Part shown: one piece after another, positions 1 through 5,793 of the stretch
How positions within the stretch are numbered: position 1 is the first letter of the stretch
How the letters are laid out: each line of letters opens with the position of its first letter
DNA from: Chloroflexota bacterium
GTDB lineage: Bacteria; Chloroflexota; Anaerolineae; Aggregatilineales; UBA2796
NCBI GenBank assembly: GCA_003695215.1
Contig: RFIM01000052.1
Span: forward strand, 1-5,969
Reading direction: 5' to 3'
DNA length: 5,969 nt
Program-made: the position numbers and the translations under genes
Notes under the pieces: model-generated
The model's input: the letters and a program-made list of their open reading frames with translations, nothing else
Told to the model about the DNA's origin: nothing
Databases searched by the model: none

Positions 1-102
1 GACGACTGCTGCGCCGCGCCTCGCCAACTCTAGCGCGATAGCGCGCCCAATGCCGCGGCTTGCACCTGTCACCACAGCGACCCGTCCTGCTAAATTGCTC
101 AT
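1..102 (-). CDS. Short-chain dehydrogenase/reductase (FabG-like), N-terminal fragment
   Basis: Read on the minus strand from the ATG at 102, this gives 34 residues with no stop, running off the left edge. The fragment is the first beta-alpha unit of an NAD(P)-binding Rossmann fold: a hydrophobic strand (RVAVVTG) followed by the SDR cofactor motif TGASRGIG at residues 12-19, then a helix (RAIALELARRG) leading to the next strand. The family comprises cytoplasmic NAD(P)H-dependent oxidoreductases, and FabG-like ketoacyl-ACP reductases begin very much this way. The start is supported by an AGGAG ribosome binding site (complement of 111-115) 8 nt before the ATG. An Arg directly after the Ser of the motif is common in NADPH-using members, but cofactor and substrate cannot be fixed from this fragment. 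The gene is divergent from the methionine operon and probably unrelated to it. Confidence 0.9.
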   Translation of the reverse strand, partial: MSNLAGRVAVVTGASRGIGRAIALELARRGAAVV

Positions 103-135
103 TCCCTGAACTCCTGTGGATGCAATGGCCGAGCG

Positions 136-141
136 ATTATA
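136..141 (-). promoter_or_regulatory. Candidate -10 box for the leftward SDR gene
   Basis: The minus strand reads TATAAT here, a perfect -10 hexamer. It would place the transcription start near 129 and give a leader of roughly 27 nt to the ATG at 102. The hexamer 17 nt further upstream (TAGCCG, complement of 159-164) is a poor -35 match, so the promoter may be weak or activator-dependent. This is a sequence-match inference only. Confidence 0.5.
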
Positions 142-212
142 CCTGAGCCTGTGCCAATCGGCTATCAGCCCATGGCGCTATAGGAAAATCACAGCGATCT
201 TTGAAAAATTGG

Positions 213-241
213 TTGACTCCTGCTCGCTCTTGCGCTACAAT
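213..241 (+). promoter_or_regulatory. Near-consensus sigma-70-type promoter for the methionine operon
   Basis: TTGACT at 213-218 and TACAAT at 236-241 are each one mismatch from the consensus -35 and -10, and they are separated by the ideal 17 nt. Transcription would start at about 248, giving an unusually long leader of about 190 nt before the first start codon at 436. A GATC site (195-198) lies just upstream of the -35. The promoter is the only strong rightward candidate in the window and is placed to drive all four rightward genes. Confidence 0.7.
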
Positions 242-247
242 GGAATA

Positions 248-366
248 TATAGGCAACCTCTGAAGCGTCGGAACGGAGCCTCATAGGCCGTGTTATGCAT
301 GGTGAGAGGCGACGACGCAGGACGATCTTGAGATCAAGCGCCTCTCTTCGAACAGAGAGGCGCTTT
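248..366 (+). promoter_or_regulatory. Candidate riboswitch/attenuator leader with alternative folds, ligand unknown
   Basis: The leader between promoter and first gene contains four segments that can pair in competing ways. Segment 1 (CCTCT, 257-261) can pair with part of segment 2 (AGAGG, 305-309), enclosing a small stem-loop at 273-291 (ACGG/CCGT outer stem, CCT/AGG inner stem, CAT loop). Segment 2 (GAGAGGCG, 304-311) can instead pair over 8 bp with segment 3 (CGCCTCTC, 339-346). Segment 3 can alternatively pair with segment 4 (354-365) in a 12-bp hairpin. The octamer GAGAGGCG occurs in both segments 2 and 4. This 1:2 / 2:3 / 3:4 arrangement is what an off-switch controlling a methionine operon would look like: stabilising 1:2 frees 3:4. 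I do not recognise SAM-I, SAH or cobalamin riboswitch core motifs, so the class and even the function are inferred from architecture alone. Confidence 0.45.
336..366 (+). terminator. 12-bp perfect hairpin, candidate conditional terminator
   Basis: AAGCGCCTCTCT (336-347) and AGAGAGGCGCTT (354-365) are exact reverse complements around the six-base loop TCGAAC. The stem is GC-rich at its base-proximal part and is followed by TTTGCATTCT, so the U-tract is short and interrupted. It lies 70 nt before the first start codon and within the predicted transcript, which argues for an attenuator rather than the end of a gene. No rightward gene lies upstream in the window for it to terminate. A hairpin acting only on RNA stability is the alternative. 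Confidence 0.55.
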
Positions 367-435
367 GCATTCTGCGAGAATTCGACCATACTACTACAGT
401 GCAATACCCTTACATCAGGTTAGGATGCCTATACA

Positions 436-978
436 ATGAGTCACATTCTGGCAGAACATGACCACGGTCGTTTGATCAAGTCCTTGAAGGCGCAGCGTTT
501 CATGTTTGAGGTTGCCCTAGAGCAGATCAAGACGCCTGAGCTGTATTTACGGCATGGCGTCCTGGGCGTGTGGTCGGTCAAGGATATCGTGGCACACGTG
601 ACCGCTTGGGATCGGCGTGGCACGCGCTGGATCGAGGCGTACAGCCGCAATGAGCCGTTTGTGATGCCTGAGGAAGGCTACACTTGGGCGGATATCGACG
701 CGCTGAACGCCGCGACCTATGCCGAGCATCGCTATGAGCGGCTAGAAGATGTGCTGCGCGCCTTCCACGAATCTTTCCCGCCTTTGTTGGCAGCTGCGGA
801 GGCGCTCACCCAGGCACAAATCAATCAGCCGCTCACCTACCATGACGGCCAGCGCCTGCAGACCGTGCATGGCGGCAAGCTGATCGTATGGCGCTACCAG
901 CACTACCGTGAGCATGCCGCACATATCAAAGCGTGGCTATCTAGTCTCCGAGAGGCGCAGTTTGTGAAGTATGGCTGA
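436..978 (+). CDS. DinB/ClbS-like four-helix-bundle protein (DUF1706 style)
   Basis: This encodes a 180-residue soluble, mostly helical protein without signal peptide or membrane segment. The helix GVWSVKDIVAHVTAWDRR (around residues 44-61) matches the WSxKD-xxxH-xxxW signature of DinB-superfamily and ClbS/DfsB proteins. Near the C-terminus HYREH (156-160) gives the HxxxH pair, so H54, H156 and H160 could form the His triad that holds a divalent metal in many DinB proteins. The superfamily includes thiol-dependent transferases and, in ClbS, a colibactin-resistance protein; the substrate here cannot be told. The start at 436 is supported by TAGGA (421-425) 10 nt upstream. Its end overlaps metH by 8 nt (971-978), so the two are probably translationally coupled. 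Whether it serves methionine metabolism is unknown; it may simply ride in the operon. Confidence 0.8.
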   Translation: MSHILAEHDHGRLIKSLKAQRFMFEVALEQIKTPELYLRHGVLGVWSVKDIVAHVTAWDRRGTRWIEAYSRNEPFVMPEEGYTWADIDALNAATYAEHRYERLEDVLRAFHESFPPLLAAAEALTQAQINQPLTYHDGQRLQTVHGGKLIVWRYQHYREHAAHIKAWLSSLREAQFVKYG

Positions 979-3900
979 GAATCTACGCTACCTAGAAGCC
1001 ATCCGCGACCATGTGCTGATCTACGATGGCGCAATGGGAACCAGCATCCAGCGCTACAAGCTGAGCGCGCAGGATTTCGGCGGCGAGCATCTGAATGGCT
1101 GCAACGACTACTTAGTCATCACGCGTCCGGATGTGATCGAGGCGATTCACAGCAGCTTTTTGGCAGTCGGCTGCGAGGTGATCGAGACGAACACTTTCCG
1201 TTCTAATCGGATCACGCTCGCTGAATACGGCCTACAAGATCGGGTGCTGGAGATCAATCGCGCTGCGGCGCAGTTGGCACGGCGCGTTGCCGATAAGTTC
1301 GCCGCTGAGACGGGCATTCCGCGCTATGTGGCAGGCAGCATCGGCCCAAGCGGCAAGCTGCCGTCTTCGGACGATCCCGATCTCTCAAACATCACTTTCG
1401 ATGAGCTGGCCGAAGTCTTCGCGGAACAGGCGCGCGGATTGGTCGAAGGTGGCGTAGATGTCGTCTTAGTTGAGACTAGCCAGGATATCTTGGAAGTGCG
1501 CGCGGCCGTCTATGGCATCACGCGCTACTTCCAAGAGAGCGGCAATCGCGTGGCGCTGCAGGTACAGGTCACGTTAGACGTTTCGGGCAAGATGCTGCTG
1601 GGCACGGACATCGCAGCCGCGCTGACCATCCTCGAGGCGCTGCCTGTAGACGTGATCGGCTTGAACTGCTCGACAGGGCCTGAGCACATGCGCGAGCCGA
1701 TCCGCTACTTGGTGGAGCATAGCACCAAGCCGATCAGCGTCTTGCCAAACGCGGGCCTGCCGCTGAACGTGGATGGCGAGGCTGTCTATCCGCTGCAACC
1801 ACAGCCGTTCGCACACATGCTTGGCGAATTCGTAGATTGGGGCGTTGGCTGCGTGGGCGGCTGCTGCGGCACCACGCCTGAGCATCTCAAGGAATTGGTA
1901 GCGCAGGTACGCGCGCGGCACAAGGGCGCGCGCCCGATCAGCCGACCTGAGCCGAAGGTCGCCTCGGCGATGCGCGCCGTGCCCTTGCGCTGCTCACCTG
2001 GCCCGACCATGGTCGGCGAGCGCGTCAATGCGCAGGGCAGCCGCAAGATCAAGCGCCTGCTCCTGGCCGAAGATTACGACGGCATCTTGCAAGTGGCCCA
2101 AGAGCAAGTTGAGAGCGGCGCGCACATCTTGGATGTCTGCGTGGCGCTGACCGAACGCGCCGATGAGGCCCACCTGATGCGAAGCGTCACTAAAAAGTTG
2201 GCCATGAGCGTCGAAGCGCCGCTCATGTTCGATGTGACCGATCCTGAGGTGGCCGAAGCGGCGCTGAGCGTCTATCCAGGCCGCGGCATCATCAACGGCA
2301 ACAATCTGGAGAACGGGCGCGAGCGCATCGATCGCGTCCTGCCTATCGCCAAAAAGCACGGCGCGGTCGTCCTTTCGATGACTATTGATGAGGAAGGCAT
2401 GGCCAAGACGGCGCAGCGTAAGCTGGCCGTGGCGCGCCGCATTTATGAGATTGCCGTGAACGAGTACGGCATGAAGCCTGAAGACCTGATCTTCGACGCG
2501 CTAGTCTTCACATTGGCCACAGGCGATCCTGAGTTCGCCAACAGCGCTGTCGAGACCATTGAAGGCATTCGGCTGATCAAGGCAGAGCTGCCAGGCGTGC
2601 TGACTTCGCTGGGCGTCAGCAACTTGAGCTTCGGGCTGAGCGAGCCTGCGCGCGCCGTGCTCAACAGCGTCTTTTTATATCACGCGGTGCAGGCAGGCTT
2701 GGATATGGCGATTGTCAATCCTGCGCATATCAAGCCTTATGCCGAGATTCCTAAAGAGCAGCGCGAGTTGGCCAACGACCTGATCTTCAATCGGCGCGAG
2801 GACGCGCTGCCGCGCTTCATCGCCTATTTCGATCAGAACGCGGTGCAGCTGCAAAGCCACGGCGAGTCCGATCCGACAGAAGGCATGACGCCTGAGCAGA
2901 AGCTGCATTGGCAGATCGTGCATCGCAAGAAGGAAGGCATTGAAGCGCTCGTGGACGCTTGCGTGCGCAATCAGAGCGCTGTGGAAGTGCTGAATAACGT
3001 CCTGCTGCCTGCCATGAAGGAAGTTGGCGATAAATTCGGCAGCGGCGAGCTGATCTTGCCCTTCGTGTTGCAGAGCGCCGAGACCATGAAGCGCGCTGTG
3101 GCGCGCTTGGAGACCTATCTGGAGCGCAAGGAAGGCGTGGCCAAAGGCGTGGTGGTGTTGGCGACAGTCTACGGCGATGTTCACGACATCGGCAAAAATC
3201 TGGTCAAGACGATCCTGAGCAACAACGGCTACATCGTCCACGATTTGGGCAAGCAGGTGCCAGCCAACGTGATCATCGAGGCGGCTGTGGAACACAACGC
3301 CACGGCTATCGGCCTGAGCGCGCTTTTGGTCAGCACCTCCAAGCAGATGCCAGTGGTGGTCAACGAATTGGCGCGGCGCGGCTTGAAGTTCCCTGTGCTG
3401 ATCGGCGGCGCGGCCATCAATCGGCGCTTTGGGCGGCGCATCCTGTTCCTTGAGGATACGGGCGAGCCGTATCCCTACGGCGTCTTTTATTGCAAAGATG
3501 CCTTCGAAGGGCTGGAAGTGATGGATAAGCTGGTGGATGAGGCCATTCGCCCAGCGTTCATCGACCAGATCGTGGCGGAAGCCTACGCTGAGCTAGGCAA
3601 GCCCATGCCCAGCCGCTCGACGCCTGTCAAAGAGCGCCGCAGCGTCTTGCCGCCTGCGCCTGATATCCCAAAGCCGCCCTTCTGGGGAACGCGCACGATT
3701 GACCGCATGTCCACTGAGATTGTGCTGGAGCATATCCACAAGCCTGAGCTATTCCGCCTGAGCTGGGGCGCCAAAAACGCACAAGGCGAAGAATGGCAGA
3801 AGCTCAGCGCCGAGTTTGAGGCGCGCCTGGCGCGCATGAAACGCGAGGCGATCCGCAACCGCTGGCTGTATCCACAAGCGGTCTATGGCTACTTCCCTGC

Positions 3901-4465
3901 CAACAGCAGCGGCAACGACCTGATCATCTACGATCCGCAGCGCTATGCCGAGACGGGCGAACGCCTTGAGATCGCCCGCTTCAGCTTCCCGCGCCAAGAT
4001 GACGGCGAGTTCCTGTGCCTCAGCGACTACTTCTTGCCTGTGGATGCGGCCCAAGCTGACGTCTGTGCCTTGCAGATCGTCACGGTCGGCGAGGTGGCTA
4101 CACAGCATTTTGAGGCGCTGCAAAACAGCGATCAGTACAGCGAGGCGTATTACTTCCACGGCTTGGCTGTGCAAGCCGCTGAAGCAACCGCAGTCTACGT
4201 GAACGCTCACATTCGGCGCGAGCTGGGCATCCCAGAGAAGCGCGGCAAACGCTACTCATGGGGCTACCCTGCCTGCCCAGAGCTAGCCGATCACGAAATT
4301 GTGCTGCGCCTGCTGCCAGAGGCAGCCACCAAGCTCGGCATGCAGCTGACCAGCGCCTATCAATGGATTCCTGAGCAGTCCACAGCGGCAATCTTCGCCC
4401 ATCATCCGTTGGCGAAATACTACGCAGTCGGCAGCGGTCGGCTGGAGCAGTTGATCGCGGAGTAG
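971..4465 (+). CDS. metH: Cobalamin-dependent methionine synthase
   Basis: This cytoplasmic enzyme transfers the methyl group of 5-methyltetrahydrofolate through cob(I)alamin to homocysteine, giving methionine. All four modules are visible in its 1164 residues. The homocysteine domain (about 1-320) has DGAMGT at 19-24 and zinc ligands C233 (GLNCSTGP), C298 and C299 (GGCCGTTP). The pterin domain (about 345-620) has VGERVNAQGS at 348-357. The cobalamin cap and Rossmann domain (about 640-880) has DVHDIG at 736-741, where H738 is the lower axial ligand, and IGGAA at 811-815. The reactivation domain (about 900-1164) has GYFPA at 973-977, GYPACP at 1098-1103 and a closing HHPLAKYY. This last domain is about 65 residues shorter than in the roughly 1227-residue E. 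coli enzyme, and the FFMTW region is replaced by LFRLSW. The ATG at 971 overlaps the preceding stop and lacks a strong ribosome binding site, suggesting coupling to upstream translation. No frameshift is seen. Confidence 0.97.
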   Translation: MAENLRYLEAIRDHVLIYDGAMGTSIQRYKLSAQDFGGEHLNGCNDYLVITRPDVIEAIHSSFLAVGCEVIETNTFRSNRITLAEYGLQDRVLEINRAAAQLARRVADKFAAETGIPRYVAGSIGPSGKLPSSDDPDLSNITFDELAEVFAEQARGLVEGGVDVVLVETSQDILEVRAAVYGITRYFQESGNRVALQVQVTLDVSGKMLLGTDIAAALTILEALPVDVIGLNCSTGPEHMREPIRYLVEHSTKPISVLPNAGLPLNVDGEAVYPLQPQPFAHMLGEFVDWGVGCVGGCCGTTPEHLKELVAQVRARHKGARPISRPEPKVASAMRAVPLRCSPGPTMVGERVNAQGSRKIKRLLLAEDYDGILQVAQEQVESGAHILDVCVALTERADEAHLMRSVTKKLAMSVEAPLMFDVTDPEVAEAALSVYPGRGIINGNNLENGRERIDRVLPIAKKHGAVVLSMTIDEEGMAKTAQRKLAVARRIYEIAVNEYGMKPEDLIFDALVFTLATGDPEFANSAVETIEGIRLIKAELPGVLTSLGVSNLSFGLSEPARAVLNSVFLYHAVQAGLDMAIVNPAHIKPYAEIPKEQRELANDLIFNRREDALPRFIAYFDQNAVQLQSHGESDPTEGMTPEQKLHWQIVHRKKEGIEALVDACVRNQSAVEVLNNVLLPAMKEVGDKFGSGELILPFVLQSAETMKRAVARLETYLERKEGVAKGVVVLATVYGDVHDIGKNLVKTILSNNGYIVHDLGKQVPANVIIEAAVEHNATAIGLSALLVSTSKQMPVVVNELARRGLKFPVLIGGAAINRRFGRRILFLEDTGEPYPYGVFYCKDAFEGLEVMDKLVDEAIRPAFIDQIVAEAYAELGKPMPSRSTPVKERRSVLPPAPDIPKPPFWGTRTIDRMSTEIVLEHIHKPELFRLSWGAKNAQGEEWQKLSAEFEARLARMKREAIRNRWLYPQAVYGYFPANSSGNDLIIYDPQRYAETGERLEIARFSFPRQDDGEFLCLSDYFLPVDAAQADVCALQIVTVGEVATQHFEALQNSDQYSEAYYFHGLAVQAAEATAVYVNAHIRRELGIPEKRGKRYSWGYPACPELADHEIVLRLLPEAATKLGMQLTSAYQWIPEQSTAAIFAHHPLAKYYAVGSGRLEQLIAE

Positions 4466-4470
4466 GCAAG

Positions 4471-5757
4471 ATGATCGCTGAGAGAGCGCCTGAGACGCCC
4501 CTGAAGTGGGCAGGCGGCAAGCGCTGGCTAGCGCCGCATTTGCGCCAACTGTGGCAGGCCTACCTGCAGCGCCAGCCGCAGGCGCGCTTGGTCGAGCCGT
4601 TTTGCGGCAGCCTCTCGGTCGCGCTCAACCTGCAACCTGAGCGCGCCTTGCTCAACGATTTGAATCCGCACCTGGTCAACTTCTGGCGGCAGGTGCAGCG
4701 CGGCTTGCAAGTGACTTTGCCAATGGCGAACGAGAAGGCGCTCTACTACGCGCATCGCGATCGCTTCAACACGCTGATTGCCACAGGCCAGGCTGAATCA
4801 GCCGAGGCGGCGCAGCTCTTCTATTACCTGAATCGCACAGGCTTCAACGGCTTATGCCGCTTCAATAAGAAAGGGCGCTTCAACGTGCCCTTCGGGCGCT
4901 ACAAGCGCATCGCTTACTGGCAGACAGCTGACTTCGCGCGTCTAGCGCCTTACTTGGCACGTTGGACGTTCACAGCGGGCAATTTTGATGCACTTGCGCT
5001 GCAGCCTGAGGATTTCATCTACGCCGATCCGCCTTACGACGTGGAATTCACTAGCTATTCAGCTGGCGGCTTCAGTTGGGCGGATCAGGTGCGCCTTGCT
5101 GAATGGCTGAGCGCGCATCCAGGCCCAGTTGTGCTCAGCAATCAAGCGACAGCGCGGATTGTTGAGCTGTATCAGGCTTGCGGCTTCGAGCTGCTCTATC
5201 TAGAGGCGCCGCGCCGCATCAGCGCCAACGGCGACCGCGCGCCCGCTTGTGAGGTGTTGTCATCTAAAAATATAAGCCTTGATATTATAGCAATGCCTGT
5301 ACAGAGAAAACTGATAAAGACACGGAGTTATCCTAAAGTGACGAAGCGATCTCACACTGGCAAAGTCCACGAGGATTTGGCAGAGTTAGCGCTCAAGAAA
5401 GGCGGCTACAGTGTTCAAAAGCAGGTGGACATTGGTGTGCTCTCAACAGGTAAAACTTACAGAGCAGACTTGGTGGCCTCAAAAAGCGACAGCCAATTTT
5501 TGATTTCCTTGAAATGGCAGCAAAGTCCAGGGACTGCTGAAGAAAAAATTCCTTTTGAGGTAATCTGTCTGATAGAAGCTGTGCAAAAAAGCAATGGAAA
5601 GTATAAACATGCCTACTTAGTTTTAGGAGGCGATGGTTGGACACTGCGCGATTCTTACACGAGCGGCAAGCTTTGTAGTCATTTGAATTATCAAAAACTT
5701 GTCACCATCATCACTCTAGAAAAATTCATAGGACTTGCAAATAATGCACAGCTTTAG
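4471..5757 (+). CDS. Dam-type GATC adenine-N6 methyltransferase fused to a PD-(D/E)XK-like nuclease domain
   Basis: The protein has 428 residues in two parts. Residues 1-265 are a D12-class (alpha group) DNA adenine methyltransferase: LKWAGGK (11-17) and PFCGS (43-47) for S-adenosylmethionine binding, LNDLN (61-65), the catalytic DPPY at 186-189, and the target loop NGLCRFN...NVPFGRYK (126-145). That loop keeps the residues equivalent to those E. coli Dam uses at GATC (L128, R130, N132, P140, R143, Y144). Such enzymes normally end near 'EVL', reached here at 261-263. Residues about 275-428 look like a PD-(D/E)XK nuclease: helix HEDLAELALKKGGY (300-313), D333 in YRADL, SLK (346-348), then WQQ and GTAEEKIPFEV. 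The expected acidic residue two before K348 is serine. A GGAG (4459-4462) sits 8 nt before the ATG, 5 nt after metH. The likely role is a one-gene restriction-modification enzyme, but nuclease activity is unproven. Confidence 0.88.
   Translation: MIAERAPETPLKWAGGKRWLAPHLRQLWQAYLQRQPQARLVEPFCGSLSVALNLQPERALLNDLNPHLVNFWRQVQRGLQVTLPMANEKALYYAHRDRFNTLIATGQAESAEAAQLFYYLNRTGFNGLCRFNKKGRFNVPFGRYKRIAYWQTADFARLAPYLARWTFTAGNFDALALQPEDFIYADPPYDVEFTSYSAGGFSWADQVRLAEWLSAHPGPVVLSNQATARIVELYQACGFELLYLEAPRRISANGDRAPACEVLSSKNISLDIIAMPVQRKLIKTRSYPKVTKRSHTGKVHEDLAELALKKGGYSVQKQVDIGVLSTGKTYRADLVASKSDSQFLISLKWQQSPGTAEEKIPFEVICLIEAVQKSNGKYKHAYLVLGGDGWTLRDSYTSGKLCSHLNYQKLVTIITLEKFIGLANNAQL
5266..5757 (+). other. 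AT-rich, foreign-looking C-terminal nuclease segment of the fusion
   Basis: From about codon 266 onward the base composition changes sharply. By hand count 5521-5640 is 40% GC, against 64% for 4561-4680 in the methyltransferase half. Codons ending in A or T (AAA, ATA, TTA, GAA) become frequent, and A-runs such as GAAGAAAAAATT appear. The junction (about 5262-5295) reads through in frame with an in-frame ATG at 5293 (M275) that could have been the original start of a free-standing nuclease of 154 residues. No clear ribosome binding site precedes that ATG, so separate translation today is not well supported. The break is best explained by acquisition of a nuclease module from an AT-richer source, joined to the end of a resident-style methyltransferase, or by later decay of one part. 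Confidence 0.7.
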
Positions 5758-5780
5758 TGGTTTATCGACTATCAAACGCA

Positions 5781-5787
5781 GAGAGGA
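5781..5787 (+). promoter_or_regulatory. Ribosome binding site fixing the start of the last gene
   Basis: GAGAGGA lies 6 nt before the ATG at 5794 and is the strongest Shine-Dalgarno match among the rightward genes. It supports this ATG as the true start and shows that the downstream gene is translated independently of the fusion gene that ends 36 nt earlier. The spacer 5758-5793 contains no hairpin that I can see, so transcription probably continues through it. Confidence 0.7.
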
Positions 5788-5793
5788 TAGGTT

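Noticed and set aside
248..335. Known SAM-I, SAH, cobalamin (GCCACTG box) or T-box leader elements
   Set aside because: I searched by eye for their conserved core sequences and found none, so no established class name is given to the leader.
189..404. A 71-codon open frame on the minus strand in the intergenic region
   Set aside because: It runs antisense through the promoter and leader hairpin, has no recognisable motif or convincing ribosome binding site, and is explained better as regulatory DNA.
295..420. A possible leader peptide starting MHGE followed by five arginines, and a second ATG at 299 giving a 10-residue peptide
   Set aside because: Neither has a good ribosome binding site or any methionine codon run, so ribosome-mediated attenuation by methionine is not supported. 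The arginine run comes from the CGACGACGC stretch.
430..437. TATACAAT as a second -10 box just at the first start codon
   Set aside because: It would give a transcript starting within or after the ATG at 436, and the -35 candidate (TTACAT at 410-415) is poor with 16-nt spacing.
2675..3295. A 206-codon open frame on the minus strand inside metH
   Set aside because: It lies entirely opposite confidently assigned cobalamin-domain coding sequence. Its translation has low-complexity H/Q/L/A-rich runs typical of antisense frames, and it has no recognisable domain.
5293..5757. Separate nuclease gene starting at the in-frame ATG 5293
   Set aside because: No ribosome binding site precedes this ATG and the frame is continuous with the methyltransferase, so one fused protein is the simpler reading. 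Internal initiation is not excluded.
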